A DNA stretch of 64,000 nucleotides from Ustilaginoidea virens (taxonomy: Eukaryota > Ascomycota > Sordariomycetes > Hypocreales > Clavicipitaceae), in assembly GCF_000687475.1 (NCBI RefSeq), contig NC_057322.1, positions 620,001-684,000 on the forward strand, given 5' to 3'. Of the stretch, positions 9,641-22,110 are shown piece after piece. How positions within the stretch are numbered: the first letter of the stretch is position 1; each line of letters opens with the position of its first letter. The translations under genes and the position numbers were made by a program. The notes under the pieces are model-generated. The model saw only the letters and a program-made list of their open reading frames with translations, was not told the DNA's origin and did not search any database.

Positions 9641-12600
9641 ATACCCCTAAAACAGTCAAAAAGTTGCTAAATCAATCCCTTACCTCGTTTTACCCCATCC
9701 GCCGATAGCGTATCGGCACCGGGAGGAAGGCGCGGTCAAAGCGGCGGAAATTATAGACTTAGATAGAGGAAATAGGGGTGGACTCAAGTCGAGCCACTAT
9801 AACCACCGTATCACCATCGCTAATGATAATTATAGATAAATCAGCAGTAACATCGCATAAATTAATATAGGAACCCGAGAAGAAACTGAATCGCTTAAAT
9901 AGTATTACCAAAAGATCGCAGACTATATCCCGGCAGCTATACTAGGAAATATATAGAATGCTATTACTAGCCTGGTCGATAGTATTAAATATATTAACTA
10001 AACTAATCCTACCCTAAACCCGAACTTAAACCTCATTACGATTAATAATCTAGAAAAAGTAGTAGAGAGCGCTATAAATAAAGCTTTTGCCTTAAAGACC
10101 CCCTCTAGAATGACCTAGGCTAGCATCGCTACCAAAAGCATACTAATAACTACACTACCTAGACCGACCACCTTACCTATACCGCCGAGAATCTACTGTA
10201 AAATAATAATTAAAGGAGATAGTATTACTAAGAATTTACGATAGAGAACCCCCATTAAGATTATAAAAGCGGTAAATACTACTACTAGAGGTATTAACGC
10301 TATTACTACTCGCCGACTCTATAGTAGAGATATAGTCGTTACTTTCGCAAAAGCTATATCTTATTTTACTATAGAAACTACCTAGATCCCCCTCGTATTT
10401 AGTATAGAAGCTATACTAAATATCTATATCTTTAGTATTATTATTAAAGGATTCCCTACCCGATTCTCTAAGAATATCCCTATTAAAGATATTAAACTAA
10501 ACCTAGCCTAAGCTAATAGCCCTGGCATTAGTAGAGTCGCTATAAGGAAACCCTATAAAAAAGCAATAAGAGCCCCCCTAATTATTAGAGTAACTAACGT
10601 AAAAGTAGTAAACCGACTCTATAAGATTAGAATTATCTACTAAGTAGAAATCTTTAAGGCTGAATTATATAACGAAACTATCTATTTAAGATAGTACTAT
10701 TAATACTTTAAATTTAGATATATTGCGAATTATTATATAGAGACCCCTTAATGCGGATAGTATAGCATAAAGAGATACCCTAATAGAGATAAAGACTGCC
10801 CTAGCATTATTAATAATAAAAGAGAGCACTACCTTAACTACTAGGGACCCTATCCGGCCTAGTCTCGACTCTACCCTATAGCAAATAGGCAATAGGATAT
10901 CGCAAGATAGGCTTATAGCACCAGACTAATATAGTTCGCAACTATTAGCACCTTATTAATATCTCCCCCCCCTATCCTAGAGGATAGGGGCTATAAATGC
11001 CTCGCCAGTAACTCCCTAAGGGAGGACTCCCTAAGAAAACAAATCGGCAGACTATATAAAGAAAGCTCTATCGCCCCCGAAAGGACTAATAATAGTAATA
11101 ATATCGCCGCGTTCTTCTAACCTAATTTATCTAAGCCTACCGCCACTAATATACTAAAAGCCCTAACCCCCTAGCCCTAATACTAATAATAGAGGTACTA
11201 TACTAGAATATATAAAAAAAATCACTACTAGTGTATTTTGCCTTTAACTATAAATCTAAACTAGATATTATCGCCCTCTAGGAATTTATAGCCTTAAATA
11301 GACTCCCCCTATACTCCAGCCTCGGTAGATACTAAATAGCCGCCTATAGCAAACATATAGCGATCTATATCTATAAAAGATATACTCCCGGCTCCTAGGT
11401 AATAGACTTAGGTCTAAACTAATACTATATTATACTCTAAAATACCAATATCTACTCTATTTACTCTCTAATCCCTTCCCTAAATTAGTCTACCCCCCTC
11501 TAGGAATTCGCCTAAACTACCCCTCGCCCCTATAGTATCTTTACTAATAACTTTAATATCTACCACCCTATATAGGACCACTCTTATAGAACCTCTTTAG
11601 GCTATAATACCCTCTTTGAATTCGCATTAAAATAGAAGCTAACCCTTATAATACTATAGAGAGAGATAACTAGATAAGCCCTAGGCAAACGTAATAGTAC
11701 TATTAACTATATATAGAGTATAGGAGACCTTAATATAGAGTTTATAGGGGCGGTAGATATTACTAGATCTAACTACATCCCTTAAGTAATCCAGGTAGAA
11801 ATAAGACTAGATAAGTTTCGCAAACTACTGCTAATATACTAATAGAAGAAATTTAATAAAATCCTCGCTTAAACTAAAGCTAAAATTAGGATAATTATCC
11901 TATACGCCTTATACCTACCCTAGTCCCTTATAAAGATCAATACTTTCGCCTAATAGCTTACAACCTAACTATAGGCTATTACTAATATCGCTATGCTTAA
12001 GAGAGGAATTAAACCGCTAGGAAGGGCCCTATAGTAGACCCAGGAAGTATAGTCGGCTATAATAGCAGCCTATAAGGCTATAAGAAATTAGAGAAAAGAC
12101 TGTATTAGCCTTAACTAATTAATAGCATAAAGAGTAGAGATAAACTAAACTAAGGTTATCTAATAGGAAAGGCACTAAATATAAAGAGAAGCTATTAATA
12201 AGGCTATAACGAAAAACGCAGACCTATAGTCCCTAGAGAAATAGGCCTAGATATATAGCGGACTCCCCTTAGAATTAAAAGAAATCCCTATACTTCTCTA
12301 AGGTAAAAGAGCTTAAATATAAGAAGTAAAAATATATTCCTCTAAAGCAGAAATACTAGTAGAAAGATTCTTCCCGATATTAATAGCCACCCTTAATAAT
12401 ATCCTAGACCTATAATTCCCCTGCCTTACTAATGCAATATTCGCCCTTAAAGACGAATTCTCTAAAGAAGATATCTATAATACCCTCTAATATATAGCTA
12501 GCTAGAAAATATTAGGCCCTAATAGTATACCGGCGGGATTCCTTAAAGCCTATAGAGAACCGGTTCTTAGAGCCCTAATAATACTCCTTAATACTATATA

Positions 12601-13830
12601 CAGAACTAGTCACTACCTAATATAGTTTTAGGAAGCTAAAGTCGTAATATTAAGAAAACCCGGTAAAATACCTAAGGAATACTAAAGAGTAGGAGCTTAG
12701 CGCCTAATATCCCTCCTAAACCTCTTTAGTAAAATCCTTAAAGCTATAGTAGCAAAAAGACTAATAATAATCGCAGAAGAATAGAAATTACTATTAGATA
12801 TACAAATAAGCAATAGAGTAAATAGATTAATAGATATAGCGCTATATACCCTAGTAGAAGCAGTTAAGGCCACCTAGCAGCATAAAGGAATAGCATCGCT
12901 ACTATAATTAGATATCTCTGCGGCATTTAATACCGTTAACTATACTAGGCTTACGCACCTCCTCCTCTAAAGTAGCGCCCCCTAATAGATAGCAGCCTAG
13001 GTCTAAGGCTTTACTATATCGCGTTTAGCTAAAATCTTCTTCGAAGGCTAACCTACCTAAAGATTCTTAATTATAGTAGGAGTACCCTAAGGCTCCCTAA
13101 TCTCCTTAATCCTTTTCCTCTTCTATATTATACCCCTATACTATAGACTCAAAGCAGTAGATAATTTGCTAACCTTAGGATTTGCAGACGATACTAATAT
13201 AATTATATATAGTAAAATAATATAAGATATAATCGCAACCCTTTCGAAAGTATAGAAGATTTACGAAAAATAGTCGGTAGAGGCCGGACTAAAATTTAAC
13301 CTAGTAAAGAGCGAGCTAATATACTTTACTAAATAGCACCAACCAGACACCATAATAATACAACTCAGCAATACAACTATCTAGCCTATATAATATGCCT
13401 GATTCCTTAGAGTAGAAATCAACCGTAAACTTAGCTAGACTAACTATAGGGCCCGAATAGTAAAAAAGCTAGAAAGGCAGAAGCTCGCCCTTATTACTCT
13501 AGCGGCCTCTATATAGGGATATTAGTTCCGCAAAGCCCGACTACTATATATATAGGTTATTAGAACTATAATCGCTTTTAGCACCGGAATCTAGTATACT
13601 CCTACTAAGCTGGGAGAAGTAATAAAAAGTATTATATATAGTCTAGCTACTGAATAATCGAAATGCCTCTATATAGTTATAGGAGCCTACCGAATAATAC
13701 CTAATGCAATTATAGAAACCGAAGTAGTAGTCCCCCTACTCGACCTCTACTTTAACCTAGCCTAATAATAATTCCTTACTAGAACCTAAGAAAGTAGTAT
13801 AGCCGACCTTATCTCTAATATATATACTAT
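9641..13830 (+). mobile_element. Tad1-like LINE (non-LTR retrotransposon), RIP-decayed, 5' part
   Basis: The plus strand, read through many TAG and TAA stops, shows the order expected of a Tad1-type LINE. First comes an ORF1-like region with a zinc-knuckle-like stretch near 10730-10890 (DCPSIINNKREHYLNY, GPYPA, SRLYPIAN). An apurinic-endonuclease-like region follows from ~11220. Reverse transcriptase motifs VGVPQGSLISLILF (13076-13120, with the Q as a TAG) and GFADDT (13178-13195) follow. The LINE thumb/connection part (YTPTKLGEVIKSIIYSLATE, VIGAYR) runs to the edge. The frame is interrupted at 13830 by a Copia insertion and continues after 21322. The exact 5' end is not defined; 9641 is where the base composition changes. 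It cannot be active. Confidence 0.8.
13826..13830. repeat. left target-site duplication ACTAT of the Copia insertion
   Basis: ACTAT directly precedes the 5' LTR and recurs at 21323-21327 directly after the 3' LTR, the 5-bp duplication typical of Copia integrase. It lies inside the LINE coding region. Confidence 0.9.
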
Positions 13831-14533
13831 TGTTGAAATCAGCGCCTTTTTAGCTGTATTTTGGTACTGGTCTCGCTACCGTACGACGTCTCTACGTTAA
13901 GATATCGCGGTGGATATACCAGGCGCTATAGTGGGGCACAGCGCCCCACAACGCCGATTACAGTGGGCCACAGCGCCGGTCACGGCACCGGCACAGCGCC
14001 CCACAGCCGGCCACAGCGGCCGGTCACAGCGGGCCACAGGGCTCACAACAGGCGGCGCATTTCTACGGGATTACCAAATGGGCAAACCAGCACTTTCGGC
14101 CTTCTACATACAGTCACCCGCTACACCGGTCATTTACGGCAGACCGATATAGGGCTTCCGGCCCGTACGGCAGGCTATTATAGGGCATCCGGCACACCGC
14201 TATAAGCCACTGGGCTTAGTTGGGTAGGCATTGGGTAGGATATTAGGCACGGTTGGGCAGACCGACTTTTCGTCGGGTTTTTCGCTATTTTTACGGTTTT
14301 TCATTATTTTCAACCACTTTTCAAGATGATAGAAATATGCCCAAAATTCCCTCTTTCTAGCTAGAATAGTCACCAACAATTAGAATCAGATTTCCCTAAC
14401 ATCTTTGCTCTAGTCAACCTCTTATGCGCTTTAAATCTTTAACCAGCTCTTTATTTTATTCTGCAACGCCTTATACGCCACTGTCGGTATCCAGTACATT
14501 TCCAACAGTATTCTAAATCACCATTTTGCAACA
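13831..14533 (+). repeat. 5' LTR of the nested Copia element
   Basis: 703 bp, starting TGTTGAAATCAG and ending TTTTGCAACA. It holds a GC-rich block (13925-14050) of alternating GGCCAC/CAGCG words. Against the 3' LTR about 20 differences are seen by eye, all but one transitions and nearly all CpA/TpG to TpA. Open frames inside (13861-14205) are non-coding. Confidence 0.95.
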
Positions 14534-14552
14534 GGTTATAAGCCCGGTGTCT
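14534..14552 (+). other. probable primer-binding site
   Basis: GGTTATAAGCCCGGTGTC lies immediately after the 5' LTR, where the tRNA primer pairs. The matching tRNA was not identified; position alone supports the call. Confidence 0.4.
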
Positions 14553-17500
14553 TAAGGCTTCCAGCTTAAGACTTTTTTTTACGCTAACTTAGGATTTTAA
14601 CGCATTTAGCAGCTAACCTTCCAGAAATCTACTAACAAGGGACTGATCATCCCAGATTTAGGAACCCAGCTACCACACCAAGCTGCAATACATCCTTTTT
14701 GCAATAGGATTTTCTAAGGTTATTCCTTAACGCAGCTTTCTTCTAGTTTTATCTAAATTTTCAGTCTTGATTTTCTTCGCATTTTTAAGACTTTCCGGCA
14801 CCTTTTCTCTTCCTACAATAGCCAGTCAGAACGTTCCTACCGCCGATAACCTAAGCTATACGGCAGAGGTAGAAGAATCTGATAATGACCAGGAAATTGC
14901 CTAGCTCAGGGAAGACCAACAGGAAATAAGAAAAGAATTCAACTATAAATTTAATCGAATTAATTCTAAAATCGATTTTTTGGCTAATAAGGTGGGCACC
15001 TTAGTAGACAGACTAATCAAGCCTGCTACTAGCCCACCATCCCAGGATATGATAGATATGGATACCTTCCAAACCCCTATAGGTAAAGGAAATAACCCAC
15101 CATCACTACCTAAAGCCCAGCAACCCCTGCCGGTTCCATCCAGTATTAGCAGCCAAGTCAGCGCTATAGCTATCAAGGAACTAGCTAAGACAGCCAACGG
15201 ATTCTAAGAATCCCAAAAGCTAAGGGGGGCATCTAACTTTGACCAATAGAAACAGGCCCTTATGATTCAACTTAAGGCACTTAATATCGCCAAATTTATC
15301 GAAGAATCTTCTATTGCTAGTAAGTTCAACGATTCAGAGCAAGCACTTTTACTATTACTTATCAAGAATAGTTGCACAGAAGGACCAGCTGCCGCTATTA
15401 ACTGGTGCACTAACCTAGAGTCAGCCTTTACGTTACTTACCAAATAGTATTCTCACTCATCAGACGTACAGCGGACCCACCTATACCCTGCCTTCTATTA
15501 ACTAAATTTTACAGGCTATAAGGGTACCTTGGAATCTTTTAATGCCTCCTTTAATAGCTACCTATCCAGGCTGTAAATTTTAGGCTCCCACATACAACCT
15601 TTCGACCAAATCAGCCAGTATTTATATACTGTAGAAGGGGTCTTTTTTCAGTGGGCAGAACGGCACCGCATAATAATGAGAATCGCCTATACTTAGGGAA
15701 ATACATCAAATATTAACCTGCAATTTTATATAGTTGATTTACTAGAAGAACAACGCATTAAAGGATCATCAGTAATAAGGGCTACCACCCACCTCGCAAA
15801 GGTCAAGGGTGCCGCTACTAATACTAACAATAGTAGCAAGCCAGCTAGTAACAACACTAGCAAGGGTAGTAAAAACACTACTAACGCCAATAAAAAGAAA
15901 CAGGGGTCTTCTACCTAATAAGGGTCTTCTTCAGCCATATAAGGCAAGCCGGAAAATAAGAAGAAGAAAGAAAAGAAAGATTCAGCTAATAAAGCAGATA
16001 CCCCACAAAAGACCGACGAAAAGGAAAAGACTATTAATTCCTTCGTACTAGGGAATTATAACACTCTAAGTCTTACACCTAATGAGACAGCCTATTCTTC
16101 CTTCTAAGACCGCGAATATATATAATTCCTAGCTACCAGCTATAGTGCATAATCCGGTAGGAAAACGCCAATAGATTCTTTACTCTACAATACTAGTTCT
16201 ATAATGTATATTATTAACGATAAAAAGTATTTTACCTACTTCTAATACTATACCGGAAATAGACCAGTCATCAGCATAGGTGGTGGCCCAATCAAGCCCA
16301 GTGGGTGGGGCATAGCGCGTTTTACCGTACTATAGGCTACTAACCCACCTTAGTGGGGCACCTTAGAGCTGACTAACGCCCTCTTCATACCAGCTTTTAA
16401 TATTAATATCTTTAGCGGCGTTAAATACTATCTAAATCGTAGCAGTATTCAGAGTCAAAGCCTAGTTAATAGCAACAATAAGTACATTAGGCTTCTTAAT
16501 TTTAAGAAGTATGGCTTCTTTTTACAACAAAAAGGGGTAGATTCGCCGTTTTTATACTATACCAGCCAAAATCACCCGGCTTCACATAATATCTCGGTCG
16601 AAATACCCGCCCCAGCTAACCTAGAAGAATACGAGGAATATCCCCTGCCAGAGGATTTACCTACCCCACTAGCTGACTCGGACCATCCACTAGCTAATTC
16701 GCAAGCTACCCCACCAGCTAGTCCTAGTTTTTCGGTAGTACCAACAGAGGCTGCTATTCCCAATACAGCCCAACCACCATAAAGGGCCCCGGTCGCCCTC
16801 AACCCTGCCCCAATACCAGCTGCTAATACAGAATATCAAAAGCTGCTATTATTAGCCGGACTTTAGCATATCCGGCTTAGGCACATCGGAATCCAACTTT
16901 TAAAGAAAACCTATGCATCAACCACAGGGTTACCTAATCTTAGTAAGGTAAAGGATTCTGATTTTAACTGCATCGCCTATAAAAGGGTAAAGTCAGTTCG
17001 GCGTTTTACATTAAGGGCTATACCAGACCCGATGCACTATTTAGATATTATAGAGGGTAATATTTTCCAAATTAATCCTCTTCTATACAACAAACGCCCT
17101 ATCTGCCTCATCTTAGTTGACTGGAAATCACACTTCCGTTAGGTATATTTATTACCTAATAAGGAGGGACCCACGGTATTCCCAGTATTATAGGGGTTCT
17201 TCTAAGGTCTTCGGAATCGCTACGGCAAATCAGCTATTAAATTCCACTATAATGGTGGCAAGGAAATCAACGACGTCATTACAGCCTAGCTAGCTCTTAA
17301 GGGTATAGATTTTTTAACCTCTTCCCCTTATATTTATAAGCAAAATAGGTTAGCAGAACGCTCTATATAGGTCATCGTTAACCGACTTAAAGCTACTATA
17401 CTTTAGTCTCGGTTACCTTCTTACCTTTAGTCTACAGTAATTCTTAGTATTACTACCTTAGTAAATCTAATAGCAGTCTTAAACCGTTTTTCATTACCTT

Positions 17501-17929
17501 TTAAGGAATTAAAGAAGGACTTTCCGGAAATTACGCACTACCACCTACCCGACCTTACTAGCTTCAGGGCTATTAGTGCGGCTGTAGAGGTGCTAATCCC
17601 TCCAGAAAAACAGGTCATCAGCCACAAGCTGGCCCCCCGGACCGAGTCAGGTAGGTTACTAGCTATGCTAGGTAACGGCACCTACCTCGTCTACATCCCA
17701 TATCGCCAGGTAGTCACCAAGACCTCTTTCATTACTTTCACCTACCAAAATAAAGGTATAGGCCCTATTTCAAGTGGCCTAGAGGGCATTTTTAATTTCC
17801 AACCGCCTTCTAATTTAGAGGGGGTAAACATCGACTAAATTACTCTAGAAGAGCCTATTTAAAAATCGCCTCGCCTAAATATGCCTATTTCAGGCTTAGC
17901 CGAGGGCACAGGCCTACTACAGGCCACGG

Positions 17930-18065
17930 ATCCAATATAGCCCACAGGCCCACCACAACCAATAGGCCTAATACAGCATACGGATCCACCACAATCAGCA
18001 GGCCTACCACAACCAATAGGCCTGCCACAACCAATAGGCCTACCAATTGGCCCGCCACAGCACTC
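17930..18065 (+). repeat. short tandem repeat in the Copia polyprotein linker
   Basis: Units of about 18-21 bases with the core CCACAACCAATAGGCCT repeat several times and would encode a Pro/Gln/Gly/Ile-rich linker between integrase and reverse transcriptase. Confidence 0.7.
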
Positions 18066-18647
18066 TGCAATATTTCCCAGCAATTCGCCATCTTTTAATT
18101 CCAAATCGCTTCAGCCTAACTCAGCTTTTCAGCTTAGGTAAAACGGTCCGCTTTCACCGGCTAAGGAAAATACAGCCTTTTCCCATACAAAAAGGCTGCA
18201 AATGCTAGGAAATACAGAAAGCTCTCATCACTAGGAATCTCAACCACCGAGATTTTCCGAATCCATCACAAAAGTAGGCTTACCCCGCACATATGAAAAT
18301 TCTGACTCGCCCCATATAGCAAATTTTCAATAGTCCGAATCTCAAAGCCCCATACATACTGATTTTCTGCGACTTTCCAATACAATAGATTCTGCCTTTT
18401 CGCCCGGCTTCCTAATAAATGTAGCATTTCGCTATAGTAAAACGCTGCCTATACTAGAATATCTAAAATTCGAGAGTCCAGATATCGCCTTAAATAAGAG
18501 ACCGTAAGAGAAAATATTTCGAGTATCAAAAAAGGTGCCTATTTAGCTATACCAGGTTAGGGCTACTAGGGGTAAAATTAGAGGAAGAATACAGCTATAG
18601 ATACGAGACGTGTAAGGTATCCTAAGCTATAGATACTATAGGTCACT

Positions 18648-18730
18648 TAACCTACAGACTAACCAACAGTCTAACCCACAGACTAACCAATAGTCTGACC
18701 AACAGTCTAACCCATAGACTAACCAATAGG
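18648..18730 (+). repeat. 24-bp tandem repeat built from inverted pairs
   Basis: CAGACTAACCAACAGTCTAACC-type units alternate AGACT and its complement AGTCT about every 12 bases for seven steps. Each unit is thus both a direct repeat and a small inverted repeat. It is within the Copia linker region. Confidence 0.8.
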
Positions 18731-20610
18731 GTGCTTTCCCACCCACCTAGCCGAAAAACGACTAGATTTTCGGATACCTAGGCAGCCCCCCAGAGGCTCC
18801 CATATAGGATTTCCCCCCTTCCTATACTTTTTACCAGCAAATATACGATATTTGCTGTATAGCAAAGATTAAGGCTGCAAAACGGGCCCTAGAAGGTGTG
18901 CCTAATAGCTAGAAGGAAGTCTTACATAGCCCACATAAGGATAGCTAGGTAAAAGCCTTATTTTCGGAATTTAAGCAATTAATCGACTTAAATATCTTCC
19001 AATTTATACCAAAGGCTAGTATTCCTACTAGTAGGAAGATATTATGCAACCGGCCTATTTTTCGTATAAAGAAAGATGCGAATAATAACCCGGTTAAATA
19101 TAAGGCACGATTAGTTATTAAAGGCTTTATGCAGGTATTTAGGCAAGACTTTACGGAGACCTATGCCTCTACTTCGATCCCACCAATATAAAGGATTATC
19201 CTTGCTCTTACTGCTGCAAATAATTGGGAAATAGAGCAGATCGACTTTATTAATGCCTTTCTAAATAGTGAACTACTGGAGACGATTTATATAGAGATTC
19301 CAGCTGGTTTTTTAGAATTTGTAGAAAGCCTACTCTCACCTAACCCAGCCTTATAGTCTGACCAGTAGTATCGTCGACTTCTAGCCTTACTTACTAAGGT
19401 TAGATATAACCCCTCTGCATTACAGGTTATACTATTAAAGAAAGCCTTATATGGGCTAAAACAAGGCCCTCGCGAGTGGCAGTTACGGTTAAAAGACCTT
19501 CTAGTGCAAAAGGGTTTTAAGCCGTTACTTTCTAATGCTGCCGTCTTCTATAATAAAGGGACGTATACCTTTATTGTGACCTATATAGATGACTGCTTGA
19601 TTGTCGGTCCGGATCTGAGCTATATTGACCAGCTTAAGACCAAGTTCCATAAGGTTTATACTATAGAAGACCGAGGACCTGCCTCCTTCTTTCTAGAAGT
19701 GTAGATTATTAGGGATAGAGAAAAGGGCCTATTATAGCTGCATTAATCGCAATTTATTACGGAAGTCCTTAAGAAATTCAACCTTAAGGACGCACGACCG
19801 CATCTAATCCCGCTACAGCCCGGTATACTTGCTGAGGCTAATGACGATACGCCGCTAGATACTAGTAATCAACACTTATTCCAGCAGCTAGTAGGGACAT
19901 CAATGTGGTTGATAATAATATTAAGACCTGACCTTGCCTTTCTAACGCAATACCTGTCACGATATATGCAACAGGCTTCCACTATATAGCTTAATACTGC
20001 TAAGGGCGCTTTTCGCTACTTAGCTAGTACAGCAAATACAGCTATTTGTTACCGAGCCGCTAAAGCTACCGTAGTATTAGCTGCATTTTCTGATAGTAAT
20101 TTTGCTAGGTGCCGGCTTACTTCGAAGTCTACTAGTGGTTATCTTACTACCTTGAATGGTGGGCCTATTAGCTAGAGGTTAAAACGGTCTTCGATTGTGG
20201 TTTTATTAACGCTTAAAGCCGAGTCTGATGCAATACTTGAAGCGATTCGCGAAGTAGAGTGGATATCTAATTTATTTAAAGAAATCCAGGTCGATATTCA
20301 ACGCCCGATACCACTATACTGCGATAACCAAGGGTCTATTTCTAACGCAAATGACCTAAATTAGTATGCCCGCACTAAGCATACCTTGCTTAAATTCCGG
20401 TATATACGTGAGAAGGCCCACGGTGGCCTGGTAAAAATATCTTATTTACCTACGACAGATATGCCTGCGGATAGACTTACCAAACCACTCCCAAGCCCGA
20501 AATTTCCCATATTTCGGCAATTATTAGGGCTGCAATCCCTATAATTTTTTCTTCTTTTTTACGGGACTTCTTTCTTTTATTCTAACGCTAGGATTAGCTA
20601 TGTTACTAAT

Positions 20611-20619
20611 CAGAGGGGG
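20611..20619 (+). other. polypurine tract of the nested Copia element
   Basis: CAGAGGGGG abuts the first base of the 3' LTR, the usual site for plus-strand DNA priming. Confidence 0.85.
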
Positions 20620-21322
20620 TGTTGAAATCAGCGCCTTTTTAGCTGTATTTTGGTACTGGTCTCGCTACCGTACGACGTCTCTACGTTGAGATATCGCGGT
20701 GGCTATACCAGGCGCTATGGTGGGGCATAGCGCCCCACAACGCCGATTACAGTGGGCCACAGCGCCGGTCACGGCACCGGCACAGCGCCCCACAGCCGGC
20801 CACAGCGGCCGGTCACAGCGGGCCACAGGGCCCACAACAGGCGGCGCATTTCTACGGGATTACCAAATGGGCAAACCAGCACTTTCGGCCTTCTACATAC
20901 AGTCACCCGCTACACCGGTCATTTACGGCAGACCGATATAGGGCTTCCGGCCCGTACGGCAGGCTGTTATAGGGCATCCGGCATACCGCTATAAGCCACT
21001 GGGCTTGGTTGGGTAGGCATTGGGTAGGATATTGGGCACGGTTGGGCAGACCGACTTTTCGTCGGGTTTTTCGCTATTTTTGCGGTTTTTCATTATTTTC
21101 AACCACTTTTCAAGATGGTAGAAATATGCCTAAAATTCCCTCTTTCTAGCTAGAATAGTCACCAACAATTAGAATCAGATTTCCCTGACATCTTTGCTCT
21201 GGTCAACCTCTTATGCGCTTTAAATCTTTAACTAGCTCTTTGTTTTATTCTGTAACGCCTTGTACGCCACTGTCGGTATCCAGTACATTTCCAACAGTGT
21301 TCTGAATCACCATTTTGCAACA
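20620..21322 (+). repeat. 3' LTR of the nested Copia element
   Basis: Same 703-bp length as the 5' LTR and about 97 percent alike by eye. It carries fewer TpA changes than the 5' copy. Followed directly by ACTAT. Confidence 0.95.
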
Positions 21323-22110
21323 ACTATTATCTAGACTCGGCTACGATAAAGACCTACCTATAGATAAAGGCGACCGATCGAGAATAGAATACTAAATTAT
21401 ATAGCCCTTAAAGATTCAATTCTACTTTAGGATAATAAACTATCCCCCGCTTACTCCCTAGCTTTTAAATAGATAAAGAGATAGTAATCGAAGTAATAAT
21501 TCGCCTAAGTATAATATCCACTAAAGAACCGCCCTACTACCGAATATACCTCTAACTTCACTTCTATAAAGAAAATGCTAGATCTCTATAAAAACCTTTG
21601 TAAATATAAATCCTCCCTCCTCACTCAACTTAAAATAGAAAAAATAGGCCTTAATAAGTTCCTATATAAAATAAAGGTCCTATCTATCTACTACCCGTAT
21701 TGCTAATATAATCCCAATATAGAAAATATCGAATATATAATCCTAAAATATAATAATTATTTTAGAAACCCTCCCCTCTATATTTAAAACCGCCTTATAC
21801 TAAATAAGTGTAATATCACTTAAGCACTTAAAAATAAAGACTTAGCTAAATAGGTTATTAAATAGGTCCTTAATACCCGCCAGCTCAAATAGTTCACCTT
21901 AGCTATCGCACTTACTGCTTATATAGACTTTAGCTCTAATAGCAACCCAATATAATTACACCCTAACCCTAGACTATATATATATATATAGATAATTATA
22001 AATAAAAATATAATTAACTATATAGATAGGGGAAGAATATCCTTTTTATATAAGCTATTTATACGGTCGATAGACTTAGACCCCTAATCTTCTTAGTACC
22101 CCTAATCCTT
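21323..22110 (+). mobile_element. 3' part of the Copia-split LINE
   Basis: It starts with the duplicated ACTAT and resumes the LINE reading (TRLGYDKDLPIDKGDR-like). Near 21690-21770 is a degenerate LINE C-terminal zinc-binding pattern (SIYYPYC...NPNIENIEYIILKYN...FRNP), which resembles the CxxC...H...C end of Tad1 ORF2. The 3' limit near 22110 is set by loss of any LINE-like reading. Confidence 0.7.

Larger units (their letters stand above)
13831..21322 (+). mobile_element. Copia LTR retrotransposon nested in the LINE, structurally complete, decayed
   Basis: The element is 7,492 bp with two 703-bp LTRs, a purine tract at 20611-20619 (CAGAGGGGG) and matching ACTAT duplications. Its order is gag, integrase, reverse transcriptase, RNase H, as in Copia. 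A gag-like region runs from about 14820 to 16100 and integrase from about 16830 to 17800 (HIRLRHIGIQLLKK; CIAYKR; KFHYNGGKEIND). Reverse transcriptase (about 18860-19720) shows ALYGLKQGPREWQ and the catalytic YIDDCLIVG. RNase H and tail (about 20080-20540) show SKSTSGYL, YCDNQGS and ADRLTKPL. TAG and some TAA stops at former Gln and Trp codons inactivate it. It is much less decayed than the LINE around it, so it inserted later. Confidence 0.95.

Noticed and set aside
13861..14205. Open frames in the 703-bp LTRs
   Set aside because: GC-rich LTR words leave chance frames; the same frames recur in the 3' LTR.
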